A stretch of DNA of 64,000 bases from contig CACVBU010000758.1 in the NCBI GenBank assembly GCA_902728285.1, positions 992,001-1,056,000 on the forward strand, read 5' to 3'. The translations under genes were made by a program, and so were the position numbers. Positions 12,601 through 24,265 of this stretch are shown here, piece by piece (positions within the stretch are counted from its first letter, which is position 1; each line of letters starts with the position of its first letter). The stretch is from Clytia hemisphaerica. Its lineage: Eukaryota; Cnidaria; Hydrozoa; Leptothecata; Clytiidae. Below the pieces are notes generated by a model. The model was not told the origin of the DNA. It searched no databases and saw nothing but the letters and a program-made list of their open reading frames with translations.

Positions 12601-14968
12601 GTGACAACTAAATAGAAAGTTCACTTTAAAAAATATTCACACCTTGCAATCCCAGACTATTCCTTTCTTGTCTTGCCCAGTGGTTAAGATTCTAAAAAAA
12701 TCAACGTGGGAAATTAATTGCATATGCGAAGTGTAATAGCATCATAATCAAAAATTAATATTCTAAATGAATTCATGATATGCACCACATTAACGACTTC
12801 ACGAAATTATGCAACTTTTCTGTTTTTTTTTTGTTCCACCCAATACGTCACTTTTTCTATTGTTTAAGTGACGTATTGGTTGGAAAATTTTAAAAGTTCA
12901 CAGAAGACTCTCCAGCGGTGCATATCATGAATACTGGATGGATGCAAAAAAGATCCTTAATCTTTTGATGACTTCAGCTTAAGAAAATAAAGGTAAATAC
13001 AGTAAAGTGGGTTTTGCTATAAAGCCTAAAATAAATCACAATTGTACACTTAAAATAAGAGCATGATAAAAACAAGTTAAGGCTAATAAATTCCAAAGGA
13101 TATGAAGAATCCAACCTTTCAAAAAGCTTATTGTAATTTAACTTTAATTTTAGTTGGCCTTAATTTTATGTACTAGTAATCTCATGGTTATGAGGGAAAT
13201 TCAGGATAAATTTCCCGAGGTCAATTTTGAAATTTTTTGAAATTTCCCGAGTGCAACAAGGGAAATTTAAAACATTTCGAAATTTGACCGAGGGTAATTT
13301 ATCCAGAATTTCACGAAAACAAGCATGGGATTCCTGGTTAATCTCATAGTTCGGATTGAAATTCTAACAATCCTCAAAAACGTCAATTTAACACTGGAAA
13401 TCAATCTGAAACTTTAAAAAGAGGTCTCAAAAAAGTCATAGAAACGTGAATCGAGTTTTAATTGGATAGTATTCCATTTACTTCTAAGTTAGTAAAAGAA
13501 ATTCGAAAAAGGTGATGAATTTCCAAACGATGGAAATTTTACTTTTGCGGGAAATTACAAAAGCTAGGAGGGAAATTACAAAAGCTAGGAGGGAAATTAC
13601 AAGTTCGCAGGAAGTTACAAATTAACGTAAGCAAAAACGTCAATCGAATTTCAATCAACCATGAGATTAATTTGTAAATTTTTTGTTAAAGTAATACCGA
13701 TATGAAAAGTGGGTTAAAGAAAGCTTAATTATAAACTTTTATAAATTTGGCCCAAATTTTAGTCGGCCCAAATTTTAGTTGGCCCAAAGATTGCCTGTCT
13801 GAATACAAGTATATTGATTGATTGATTAGGATTGGTTCTCCCTACTGACCTTTAGATATGCCTGGACCAAGCTATATCCGCTATCTTTGATCAACGTTTT
13901 TTTTTAATTAGTACCCGTAAAGCAGCCATTTCAATGTTAAAAATTAACGGCGCTACATCATCAAAAATTTTCGAGGGAAAGTAGATGTAGCACTCTTGAT
14001 GCATCTACACTGCTATTGAGTAGTGCCGCCATTAGGGTAGCACATTTCAAAAAACTCCCATCAAAGATTTTGCTTGGCCGGGATTGAGAAACTTGGTCCA
14101 GGGTATATATAAAGGTCAGTGGTTATACTCGAAATGAAAGGTCAGTGGTTATACAAGGTTATACCATAACTTGGTCTAATGTCGACATCCCTCATCTAAA
14201 TTCGACACCCTTTTCTAGAGCTGAAAATAATAGAAAGGTCGAAACTAATTTTCTTTGCTTAGTGGTAAGAGTGGAAAAATTCTTTTTCAATCACCGATTC
14301 CAACTTTCATATTATTCCTATCTCTAAAGAAGGGTGTCGAAATTAGAAGACGGATGTCGAGATTAGACCAACTTACGGTACTCGAATAACAACTTTAATT
14401 ACCTCTGGTCATCAATATTAATGATCAAGTCGACAATATCATTGTGTCCAGAAAGAATTTGAACTTCATCAAAGTTGTGGCCGCTTTCATTATCATCTAT
14501 CTCTTGAACAACTCCCTATAAATGAAAAATGAAACAATGTTATAAGCAATTTCAGGTCAAACCGTGCTACATCATCACTGAATATTCAAGAAAAAGTAGA
14601 TCTAGCACTCTCAATGCATCTACACTGCTTTTGTGTACTATTATCACTTACATTGCCAATTAAAAAAAATTCTGATGAAAGATTTTTGGTTGGTTGGTCG
14701 GTATGGAGAAACTGTATTCAGCTTCTATAAATTTGAGCAAATTTTCAAAGTTTTGATTAAAAACTCTGTCTTGGAATGAGGACCCGTATTACAGACCGGT
14801 ATAGTGAAGATGAAAAATGAAAAATGGTCGGTATGGAGAAACTGTCTTCCGCTTCTATAGATTTAAGCAGTGTCTTGGAATAAGGTAGAAGAGATAAATT
14901 GAAGTAATTTTGACCTCTATTTCTGTTCTTGTCTCATAAGGGTTACCAAACAAGAGTCTTCTAAGCAT
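3634..14968 (-). CDS. WDR41: WDR41 orthologue, WD-repeat subunit of the C9orf72-SMCR8 complex (16 exons, 452 aa)
   Basis: Complete gene assembled exon by exon; every junction keeps frame and uses GT-AG. Exons in transcription order: 14968-14915, 14515-14403, 12691-12643, 12047-11913, 11404-11342, 10926-10812, 10204-10139, 9662-9549, 8505-8348, 7035-6978, 6284-6209, 5696-5629, 5196-5136, 4842-4767, 4152-4084, 3717-3634 (TAG). Total 1359 nt, 452 aa plus stop; the vertebrate protein is about 459 aa. It starts MLRRLLFGNP, like the MLRWLIGG start of WDR41, and shows WD blades such as RILTTGQDKKGIVWDCK, VVITAGQDICLWD, AIFTSASMDGGIIIW, YLATASLDGTVRLW and GLVILWK. Family knowledge: WDR41 is a beta-propeller that tethers C9orf72-SMCR8 to lysosomes through PQLC2. 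Weakest junctions are the first donor (GAG|gtcaaa) and the gttagt donor of exon 13. Introns contain many MITEs, one ending 13 bp before exon 6. BRF2 lies 1.1 kb upstream on the same strand. Confidence 0.93.
5285..5502. repeat. Foldback element (WDR41 intron), family A
   Basis: Nested inverted arms: outer 5285-5310 against 5477-5502, inner 5346-5378 against 5441-5469 (ggattgttccactta against taagtggagcaatcc). Related pieces occur at about 6331-6375 and 6751-6855 (shared gatagctatcgaaagaggagcct), so it is a dispersed family. Confidence 0.65.
6751..6855. repeat. Fragment of foldback family A
   Basis: Shares gagaacaagggtaagtgg and gatagctatcgaaagaggag with the right half of the element at 5285-5502. 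Confidence 0.55.
7463..7697. repeat. Diverged tandem duplication, ~152-bp period
   Basis: Two units, 7463-7545 and 7615-7697, both begin ggccggaaaaa and end with a catcatt-tgcaaaaaatca block. A short gaacggac-type microsatellite follows at 7738-7760. The overlapping open frames here are not coding. Confidence 0.6.
8165..8325. mobile_element. Hairpin MITE, family B copy 1
   Basis: Left arm 8165-8190 and right arm 8299-8324 are inverted repeats (about 22 of 26 positions). A second inverted pair inside surrounds a tgacgtaaa-type core. The same outer arm is found at 12771-12932. Confidence 0.7.
8649..9088. mobile_element. TTAA-flanked MITE with repeated ttcgcggaatttaatttcgcg motif
   Basis: Both ends sit in ccttaagg (8647-8654 and 9081-9088), giving a TTAA duplication. 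Terminal repeats are GGCAAGAAATTTTCG and GGGAAGAAATTTTCG. The interior contains six or more copies of a near-palindromic 20-mer (tcgcggaatttaatttcgcg). TTAA target use points to piggyBac or Kolobok-type mobilisation. A one-ended relative begins at about 5849 (ttaagggaagaaactttcgcgg). Confidence 0.8.
9409..9503. mobile_element. Short palindromic MITE with aacgtt repeats
   Basis: The ends ctggcacacaacgtt and aacgttgtgtgccag are inverted repeats enclosing several extra aacgtt steps. The right end falls about 45 bp from WDR41 exon 8 (9549-9662). Confidence 0.8.
9952..10018. repeat. Hairpin, 30-bp arms
   Basis: gccattttggaagcaagcg against a tgtttgcttccaaaatggc partner, with arms of about 30 bp and a loop of a few bases. 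Likely the tip of a tiny foldback element in a WDR41 intron. Confidence 0.7.
10940..11117. mobile_element. Pogo/Tigger-like MITE close to WDR41 exon 6
   Basis: Ends cagtagagtctccataactc and a ttctactg partner with gttcgaattaaaaaagg, the CAGTAGA...TCGAA pattern of pogo-type termini. The TA duplication has decayed (TG/TT). It starts 13 bp upstream of the exon 6 3' splice junction at 10926. Confidence 0.6.
12771..12932. mobile_element. Hairpin MITE, family B copy 2
   Basis: Outer arms attcatgatatgcacc (12771-12786) and ggtgcatatcatgaat (12917-12932) are perfect inverts. Inner arms ccaatacgtcac (12840-12851) and gtgacgtattgg (12868-12879) are also perfect. Confidence 0.8.
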
Positions 14969-16110
14969 GGTGATGGTTTCCAAAACATTCCCAAAAAATG
15001 CTATTGCTTGTTATATCAATTTTCAGCTACATTTCTTTTATTTTTTCTCTAAAAACAAAAATATATATTTTGTATAAAGTGAGCATAGATTATACTAGGT
15101 AAAAAGTACTTTCAAATCATTGGCACCTAATGAACAAGCTCTGTCTGCTGTGAGCTTATTGTTTGAAGCTGATAAAGAAAGATACTTTGCTTGGCTCTTA
15201 CAGAGCCTGATGTTAGCTTTTACTCCATTATAGTTGTTTAGAGCTAAAGGTTGAGAGGTTCAACATCAAAAGGCAATCTTTAATTAATGGACAAGTCAGA
15301 ATTGTTCGAAGACAGAATTGAAGACATAAATGAATCAGAAAGGGTCTACCATTCATAACAAAATATTTAAAATTATACAGAAAAGAAATAAAAGAACGTA
15401 TAAAATGTCTTTATGTATATACATCATCTACATGTAGGTTTTGAATATAACAATTATAAGTATATTTAAATAACATTGTTAATCATAATTACAATGTGTT
15501 TTTATATATCCAAATAAACTGCCAGTTGATTAATTATTCCAAGACCAAAATTTAATCATTATGGCTTCCTGCATTTCAAGAATCAAATTTCAAAAGAACT
15601 ATTGTTGAGGCTGGATTTTAAAAAAATATTGGTTTGCTGTCATCTAATCTCAAGACCTACCAACCCAAAAATTTTGTTGCATTTTTTAGAAGAATTTCTT
15701 TCTTTTTAAATCAGAAGCTATTTTGTCTTTCTCATTCTATCTTAAGCTTGAAAATCGTGAACTACCTCTTCCTGTTTCCATTTTAAAATTATCCAAATGT
15801 AAACAGAACTTTCATAAAACGTCAAAATAAACTGTCCCACCTTCAAATTCTAGGGTCAGAAAACTCAGTCCAGCCTGAATAGGTCTATTTCTAAAAAATG
15901 CAACTTTTCGCATTGAAAAAAGATTATTTTCCATCCACAAAATTCCGCATCCTTCAAGTCAAAGTTAAAAAGATTTTAAATCAGTTTCCGTTGAAAGCAC
16001 GTGGTTTCCACAGATGAGCAAAATGATATCAACATCCATTTGAACAAGAGTTGAATTACGTTATCATTTTTCTAATCATAATACGATATAGGAGATGGTG
16101 ACAAAAGTAT
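14969..16110. other. Intergenic between BRF2 3' end and WDR41 start
   Basis: AT-rich with no further exon seen. It must hold the WDR41 promoter and the BRF2 3' UTR, but I recognise no specific element. Confidence 0.4.
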
Positions 16111-17809
16111 TCAACAGCTTCCCATTGATGATACTAATTTAATTTCTTCTCTAGTGCGAATGTATTTATTTAAATTATCGTCTTCCTCTGGGTCAAAATC
16201 AAGTTCTGAAGAACTTTCCTTACTTTCAATATATTTCCTTGTTAAATTAGACAATTTTTCTGTTTTCAATTCTTCAAATGATGCACCATTCTCGAAAAGC
16301 TCATACATCAATTCCATGTGCTGTAGGGCAATAAGGTCCTCACCAAAATAAATAATATTTCTCTTAGCATTTAAATGAATGACGCAGTCTGAAAAATCTT
16401 GACTAGATGATACAAGGCTTTTGGTATGTTCATGAAATTTCTTATAGGGAAAAGGGCACGATTGATCTTTCATTTCAGATTTTATAAGCTTTCCTTTTCC
16501 TTCTTGTTCTTTCATAAGAAAATCAATCAAACAGCCCAACAAAAAATTTCTTTTCAAAATCAGTCGTTTATCTGCACGCTCAAAATCTTCAGGATCAATG
16601 TCATCAATCTCCAAATCTAGATAATCAAGAATTTGAACCAGTACTTGACCAACAAATTTATGTCCTTTGATACTTCCAGGACAAGCTGGCATTGATTTGT
16701 ATATGTGATATAAATGATTTTGAACTTCAGATATCCATTTGTTTAATGTACGCAGAGTGAATGCAGATTTTTTACAAAGTTCTTCAAAATTAATTGTTTC
16801 GTATCTAAAAGATCTGCGCTTTTTTCGTGAAAAATGTTCTCGTTTCCTCGAAAGTAGTGAAATTTGACAATGAGCTGCAATAACTACAGATGCTACGCTT
16901 ACATGCTCAATTTCACTCAAAACGGAAAAATGAACCCCTGTGTGCCATGATTTATTTCGAATCAGTTTAGCCAAACGATTTGCTAGATCCTCAAGATCAC
17001 CAAGAGAGATTTCTTCCCTAACATCTGGTTTTAGAATAATTTGAGATAATTGTTTTATGTGTTGTGTTACATTAATCTCAACCAACTCTTTTCTACAGTG
17101 ATTTGGAAATTTAAAAAATGTTTTCACGTTGTTAAAGATTTTTGTGACATTGATATGAGGGCTAAGAGGAGGAACTTTCTGAAGGTACGTCTGCAATGAG
17201 ATTGGCGATCCACCATGGCTTTCGTATGTGTAAAACAGCAAAGCCAACATGTAGGCATGCTTTATAATGTGACGAGAATGTCGACATAAATTGAAAAGAT
17301 CTGGTAATAGCTGATCCCCTTTATTGATAACAGATACTGGAGAATTTAAATGGTATGTTAGCGATAAGAACCTAGATTTGAATTCTCGAAAGGCTTTGCT
17401 ATCAATTTTCTTGTTCAGCTTCACATAACGGTCTTGTTGATGAGTTTCAGAATAATCTGATAAGGCGGCAGTAGCAATTTCAGATGCTGTACCTAAAATA
17501 AAAAAGAAGACTGAGTTGATTTCTTGAAACTACCGCCGTTTAAAATATATATACAAGATAACAAATAACATAGAAAGTTTTGTTTTAAAAAGAGGTCATT
17601 AAAGGAAATGATCCTGAATACACAATTACAAAATCACCATAATTATACACCAGTTAAAAGCTAAAGCCAGATGACCAGAAAATAACCAAAAAATACCAAT
17701 GAATATAATATAAGAGAGAAGTAATATACTTACTTTGTATAACACCACAATCCAAACAAATATGAAATTCTTCAAAAATGACTTCCCCACCACATTCCTT
17801 ACAAACCAT
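16111..17809 (-). CDS. BRF2: BRF2-like TFIIIB subunit (TFIIB-related factor), 2 exons, 485 aa
   Basis: Exon 1 is 17809-17734 (76 nt) with donor gtaagt; exon 2 is 17492-16111, acceptor ttttag. The split Ser codon restores frame, giving 1458 nt including the stop. Residues 1-22 are a TFIIB-type zinc ribbon: Cys3, Cys6, Cys18 and Cys21 in the pattern CKEC...CLDC. The middle contains two helical cyclin-fold-like regions (about 65-330), including a segment resembling the second BRF2 repeat (WHTGVHFSVLSEI...VSVASVVIAAH). The tail DDNLNKYIRTREEI matches the conserved C-terminal motif of BRF2 (human: ISDSEIEQYLRTPQEVR). Family role: BRF2 with TBP and BDP1 recruits RNA polymerase III to type 3 promoters such as U6 and 7SK. 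The human protein is 419 aa, so this one is longer. Divergence is high; BRF1 is excluded by length and by the lack of long C-terminal homology blocks. The open frame continues upstream of residue 49, so a non-ATG start inside exon 2 should not be used. Confidence 0.85.
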
Positions 17810-20800
17810 CTTCTAAGATGAAACAACAGGTTTTCAATTTTAGATTGCCAAGAAGCACTCTTTCTCATTCAAACTACTTATATTTACCCACGATTCAATT
17901 TTCTTTATTTCAGGGGTACAGTACTAAATTACATTTTGGGACAGAAATACAATTATCTATACCTAGTAGTCCTACAAGGGGAAATTGAAATCCTCCATAC
18001 AGTAAGCGTCACAAACAGAATTTGATAGCTATTTCATTGTATCATAGAGAAACCAGAAAGAATCTTCCCTAATTCTCATGGCAAGTTTTAATACCTCCCC
18101 CTAAGGGGATAAAAACAACAAAACTTTTTTTCCAAATTAAAAAATCTGTCACAAATGAAATAAGCATAATTTTAAATTTCCAAAACAGGCTAAAATTCTA
18201 TCTCAGAAAACTGGTTTTGAACTGGTTTGAACAAGTTTTTTGAATTTCTAACATGATCAGACAAAGGTTTTAAGGATTAAAAACCAAGGAATTTGACAAA
18301 TTTTAAGAATTTTGTATTTCAGCCAAGGTAATGAAGGTGCTTGTCATGTACAGAATGTCACGGACGGAGGAAAAGTCAAATTTTAAGTTTAATATGTTTA
18401 TCTCTTTCTGCTACGAAGAATACTAAACAAAATGAATTTCTTTTACGTCTTCAACTAGTTTCTCCCAACTGAGAAAGGATAACACCCCTTGGCAACCAAC
18501 AAGGAATAAAAATAGACACTGTGTCAAATGCAAATTCTTTTTTAGTTTTGGCCAATTTCAGTGCTAGCATGACTTTTTTAGTATTTTTGTTCTGCTTCAA
18601 AATGGCCGACACTGATTGGAGAATTATAGAACGTTCGCCGCCAAACTGCCCACCGCCCAATTTATGAAACAAATTAGGAGCGTGTGATTTGCCCCGCAGG
18701 TGACGTGAATTTTTTTTTTTTTTTTTTTTGAGGAAGGCAAGTTTTAGGCAGTTTAGACTTAAACTGGTATATCAAGATTATCGGATTTTGAGTTCGGGCT
18801 GATTTTACTTTCATTTTCAGTAATTTCATTTTCAATTTCAAGCCAACATCTTAGCAAGGAGGTGCTTGCCCATAGTCAGTTAGTGGAAATACCTTGATTT
18901 TAAGCATGTTCAAAGTTCACAATAACGACTTTCTTTTTATAACGGAAACCAAACGAGTGAGAACAAGTCATAAAACCAAAAGTCAGCGCTATGTGGTTGT
19001 GACATAGTTTACAAAATTGTTAAGATAAAATGACATTTTTTGGTCATTTTTTTTAAGCCTCTTTGTAGGAGAATGTGTCTTTCTGAATCTTATAACACTT
19101 CATGGCAGATTAAAAAGACAATCGGAAAACGAAAGTTTCTTTGTTTCCCATTTCGTAAAATTGCGATTCCCTATGGTTGCAAAATGGTGGCTATGGGTAA
19201 TTCCTGTTCTTTTGCTATTTTCTTTTGTTCTATGTGACGTAAATATGCTTCACAAATCGAAGTACTTCCACTGACTGATAGTTACAGGGGTTTGCACAAA
19301 AAACAAAACAGAGGAAATTTTCCAAATCCCCCATTTCAATTAATGCAATGAAAAATGAAACTTTTCTATGTTTCACTTTTTTGCACCAATTCTTCAAAAT
19401 GAAAATATTTAAGATTTTAAGTTCTTCTTTTATTCAATGATTTTTTATGGCACTTTGTTGACAATCTAACTCTTGCATCAAATTCCCGCTTTCTTCAGTA
19501 AATTGAAGATGAGAAAAAACGTAAGCCTTAGGATCACGGATTGAAACAAATAAAGAAGGGTGGGATTTTACAGCCGCCTATCGTGCAAGGCACTAAGAGA
19601 CCATCATCCGCTAATCTTACAAACTCTCACTAAATCTATTTTCTATTCAGCTCAGGTTGTGCAATCAAGGCAAAATCTATTTATTCACTATTTTCTTTTT
19701 AGCTTATACTTAAAATACTGAATTATAATATTTAATTTTAAGTAATCATATTTATAAATTATCTAAAAGATTTAATGTATATTTCAATGTTTTTTCAAAT
19801 CACAAGTCTTTTAGGTCTACATTATCACCTTAGCCTCTCACTTTACTATACACTATCACTATATCCTTGTGATGGTCTTTTAGCTCTGCATTAACTACCG
19901 TCAACTGCTCTAACTTGGGACTATCTGACAAAACATGGGACGGCAATTCAGCCACCATTTCACCAAACTTCCAAAGTCATTTGATTTGAGTTAATAAACG
20001 ACGTATTAAAAAATACACAATTTCTCTTTCACACCGAGTAGGCTGTGTTGAAATATGAAAAAAATCCGTAGTGGAACACACGCAAATATCTGGAACGAAG
20101 AAGACCATATTAGTGGCAAAACGATGGAGCGTTTGACATCAATCGTGCAGCAAGTTACACACTTGTTATTTGTTAATCCCATCAGGTGATAGGCGGTTAG
20201 GCAGGCGTTCTCTAATTCTCCAATTGGCGTCCGGTCATTTTGAATGAAAACAAAAAAGTTAAAAAGGGCTTGCAATCAGTGAAAGTTATCGTGACATGTT
20301 ATGACAAAAGTATGATTGATAAACTTGGTGGAGTTATCAAAACAAATTTGTTGTCAAAGAGATTTAAAAGTAGGTGAAAATATAGGCCAGATATCAACAG
20401 TTCCATGTTTCAACCAATCGTCCCACATTAGAGCAGTTGATGGTACTTCTTTTTGCAGCCCTTTTTAGCTTTAGTTGTTTTCATTTCATTAGTTGTTTTC
20501 ATTTCATTAGTTATTATCAACTACTTTTACATAGGTGTCAACTCTCCCACATTGGGTGGGACATTCCCTCATGCCAACGTTTTCTCTCGCAGGAAAGAAA
20601 TTCAGCCAAATCTCTCGCATTTTCAGGATTTTCTCCCGCATCTCCAAAAATTTTCTGATTTCCTGAAAAAGAAATCAGATTTTCAAAAAGCGGAACGGCA
20701 AAATTTTCGCCAATTTCCTGAAAAAAAAATTCTGATAAAACAGATTTTGCGGGGAAATTCCCTCAATTTCCTGATTTTCCGTGGGAAATTTTTCCGACTT

Positions 20801-21832
20801 GGAGCTGTCTTGCATTTTTGAGAGGCGAAGTTGACAGCTATGTTTTTATTTTCAATATCATGATAATGTAAACATTCCAACAACTTCCATTGAAATGATC
20901 TGTCACAGCTGAGTCTACCATTTTTAACACGGTCCAAGGATTGAGCCGAGAACGCTTGCAGATTGCCCGCGAGCTTCCGCGCGGGGGAAAAATTTAATCT
21001 GTCAATTATTTTCTCAAGCGAAGAGTACGCGAAGCGATTCTAGCTTTTTGATCGTTATCCCTTTATTTTCATTCCTAGAACTTTTGCAAAAAAAAGGAAA
21101 AATAGAAAAGTTGTATTTTTTACTTCTGTATTCACATACTGAATTTGAAAGATGTGGCGTTTTTTTGCAAACTGCAAAAAACTGATCTTTTGCGGGACTT
21201 TAGCTTAGTGCTTGCGTGCAACATAGGGTACAAAGTCCAAATATGTGTTTCCCATAATTTTTGTATGAAGAGTTAGGTCTATACTGCCAGGCAGTTAGTC
21301 TCTAGGAAATTAAGCTTTCAGAAAAAACAACATCAGTCATCTACAGTACAGGATGTATTTGCAACAACAAGTATGAGAGTTTACCTGAATCAAGTTCAAG
21401 TTCCCAAGACAATTAATTAAAACTTGTAAACTTAAAATGATATGTGTATCAACCAACCAAATTTTGTCATTCAATTCCCGAGACAGTGCTTTGATTTTTA
21501 AGGCCTTGTTTACACGCTAAAGTAAAAGTAATTCTGCACATGTAAATTGGCCAGTGTTTGAGGTCAAGCAAAATTTCCGGGAAATAGCCTATTAATCTGG
21601 CGGTGCGCAGATCTAGGTGGGTTCCGTCTCCCCCGTAGATCTTTTTTAATGGAAGATGATCTTCAAATTAGTTTTCAAGGTTGGCTTGGCTCAAATTTTT
21701 TCATCCATGGCTCAAATTTTAGGCAATTTCTCATTATTTTGGAAAAAGTTAATTTCATTAAAAAGCGTTGGGTTATTTTTTCATGAATCATTTTGGAAGT
21801 TTTGCGGTGCATTTTTTTGCTTGCGAGTCAAA
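17810..21832. other. Intergenic; no gene seen
   Basis: No supported exon. Contains a poly-T run (about 18709-18730) possibly left by a retroposed tail, and a degenerate repeat patch at 20530-20820 rich in aatttcctga and tctcgca motifs. Short open frames here have no recognisable domain. Confidence 0.4.
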
Positions 21833-22777
21833 GGGGAGCCGTCCATATTCATTTGACAACGCAAAACGTCAAATTGACGTTATGAGGGGGTGGGGGGTTT
21901 TCAAAAGTTAGGTTTGACGTTATAAGAAATCAAAGGTATACCTTTTTGTGAAAATTGCGGATATTTGTAACCACCAACCACACTATACTTTATAAGCTTT
22001 CGAAAACATATTCGTGTATGAAGTACATGAAAATTTGCTGCTCGCATAATCCCATTGGTTCGCGCTATGATATCATTACATCATATTTTCATTGTTTGCG
22101 CGATCGAGCGAACCACATTGCACAAGTGGGCAAAGAAGGTGGTACGCCTAAAGCACGGCACGGACCTAGCGCCAAGTGGAGCTTTTAATTTCTTTTTAAA
22201 TAAAGGTCATTAGTTAAAAGAACACATACACGTACGGGAACACATACACGTACGGACTTTGCGACGATACGGGAAAACTTTGATGAAAAATGGCTACAAC
22301 TTTTGGTATACATCAGTACAGCCCTCGAATTTCAGGTCGGCATTCGGCAGTGCCGAGCTAAAAGCCGACCAAAGAGTGCGTATGGTCGGCAGTTCATTGC
22401 CGACCATATTCATTGATTCTCTCGGCAGCCGACCATAAGTTATCTTTTAGGTCAGCAAAGCCGACCTTATTTTATTATTCTTTTATCCTGTAACTGTAAA
22501 ATGAAAGTCTCTAATAAGAACCATATCGCACTCAAATAAAAAAACAAACATTGCTGTAGCCTTTAAACAACTTTGCCGACCTAAAATATAGCTCAGATCG
22601 GCATTGCCGACCTAAAAACAAGCTTAGGTCGGCAAAATTTTGCGTGCCGACTTACTTTTACTAGAATTTCAAGGGCTGTCAGTATCGCTTGACGTTATCT
22701 GTGGGGGTGGGGGGGGTTCCAGAGGATGACGTCAATTTGACGTTTTGCATTGTCAAATTAATATGGATCGGGTCCCC
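21833..22777. mobile_element. Long-TIR element (945 bp) carrying a nested MITE
   Basis: The arms 21833-21880 and 22729-22777 are imperfect inverted repeats of about 48 bp, with shared core caaaacgtcaaattgacgt. A G-rich tract (gggggtgggggg) follows ttgacgttat near both arms, in direct orientation, implying internal rearrangement. No clear target duplication. Confidence 0.7.
22319..22678. mobile_element. hAT-like MITE built on gccgacc repeats, nested in 21833-22777
   Basis: TIRs CAGCCCTCGAATTT and its partner ending AAATTTCAAGGGCTG-like (22664-22678). Flanks repeat tcagta (22313-22318 and 22679-22684). The interior has at least six copies of taggtcggca in both orientations, so the transcript would fold extensively. 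Confidence 0.7.
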
Positions 22778-23920
22778 TAAACAATACAGTGCTTTCGCAG
22801 CATTAATCTTTGATACGCATTTCGGCGGGACGCTAATGTGACTAACTGCCAGGAAGCAATCAGTAGAAGAGACCACTTTCGTTTTTGTTGCAGATTTCAA
22901 TATAAACTTCTCTCAGAGATTACTTGTCAATGTGTTGTGTCGACTTGTCAATATTGTATTGTTGTAACACCATTGTAAAGGGAAAGATAAAAGAGGTAAG
23001 ACTAGCCTAGTTTAAAAATCCTAATATAAGACTTAAAAGTTTAAGCTTAGACTGTTCGGGGAAGTTGAAGTTCTATTGAATTATAACATATACATTACGT
23101 ACATTTTCGTGATTTTAAACATAAAGGATAAAATAAAATAAAAAGTTAAAAACATTAGCGCAAGATGTTCTAAGACGCTGGTAAAATGTGGAAAGCACAA
23201 AAGTAGGCGTAGACTTAAATATCAAAGTGAAAGAGTTCTACAGTTCTAGTTTTAGTTCTAGTTCTAGTTATGTATTTGCATAAGACAATTAAGCCTAATC
23301 TCGCAAATTTTACTTAAAAATTGTGAGCTGGGACGAGACGATGACATGCCAAGCTAGGTAGAAAATTGTAGGAATTATAGGAGAAATATTTGTAATTTGG
23401 AAATTAAAAACTATTAAAATAAATATTTTCATATCAATGGTAATAAAGTTCCCTTGAGAACGGACCGAGTCCAAAACATGTCGGGAAAAATCAAAATATA
23501 ATAGCCGCATTCTTTTTCACCGTCCAACACAATGGTAATAAAGTTGTGTAGTATTAATCAAAGTGTTAAATGAGAGGAATCTAAAAATTCAATGCAAAAG
23601 AGGCGTTATTGCTATTGGAATAGACAGGTAAACTGGTGGTAGAAAACACTGACGACTGACTGAACTATTCACTATTAAAATTTACCATTCATACCTCTGG
23701 ACAATCTCTCAACCACAGGTAGTAAGTGCCTAGCAAAAAAAGTTTCCTCCAAACTAACCACAAAATCAAAATGGAAAATCTCCAGCTACCAGCAGCCACC
23801 GAAGTCTTCCAGAAACGTTTGGGGCTTGGATCTACTCCCAAACACCAAAGGAGTCTGAGTCCTATACAAATCCATTTCGGAGAAAAATCTTTTGTAGCAC
23901 TTTCGTTTTTATTTGTACCC

Positions 23921-23932
23921 TGCGCATGCGCA
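23921..23932. promoter_or_regulatory. NRF1-type palindrome upstream of the kelch gene
   Basis: TGCGCATGCGCA is a perfect match to the known NRF1 binding consensus, about 335 bp upstream of the kelch ATG in otherwise CpG-poor DNA. Function is inferred only. Confidence 0.5.
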
Positions 23933-24265
23933 AATTTGAGAATTCCATCAACTTTTGTCACATGTTTGGGATTTGTTATTGTTTGGTCACATTTACCGTA
24001 GATCAAACTCAGTGTTTATAGTTTTAAACTTCTTAGTAAGTGAAACCATTTCCCAAACAAAAAATATAAAAATATTTTTAAAAAGATGGAAATGATTATA
24101 GAATTGAATCTGTCATCGAAAACAAATGATTTTATGTCATGAAAGAATGACAAAAAGACTTTATTCTGCTAACAGAAGACACATGAACATAAACTGAAGG
24201 GACACATGAGAAACAAGGTATATCACTCATAACAAAATTGAGTTTAATGTTTGAATAAATTCAAG

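Noticed and set aside
17626-17868. 80-aa hydrophobic minus-strand frame
   Set aside because: Wrong-frame shadow of BRF2 exon 1 and its intron.
20530-20820. Possible MITE with tctcgca / aatttcctga motifs
   Set aside because: Repeated motifs are visible but I could not find paired ends or a target duplication.
23689-24006. Two overlapping ~100-aa frames on opposite strands
   Set aside because: Neither has a recognisable domain or splice context; probably repeat or promoter sequence.
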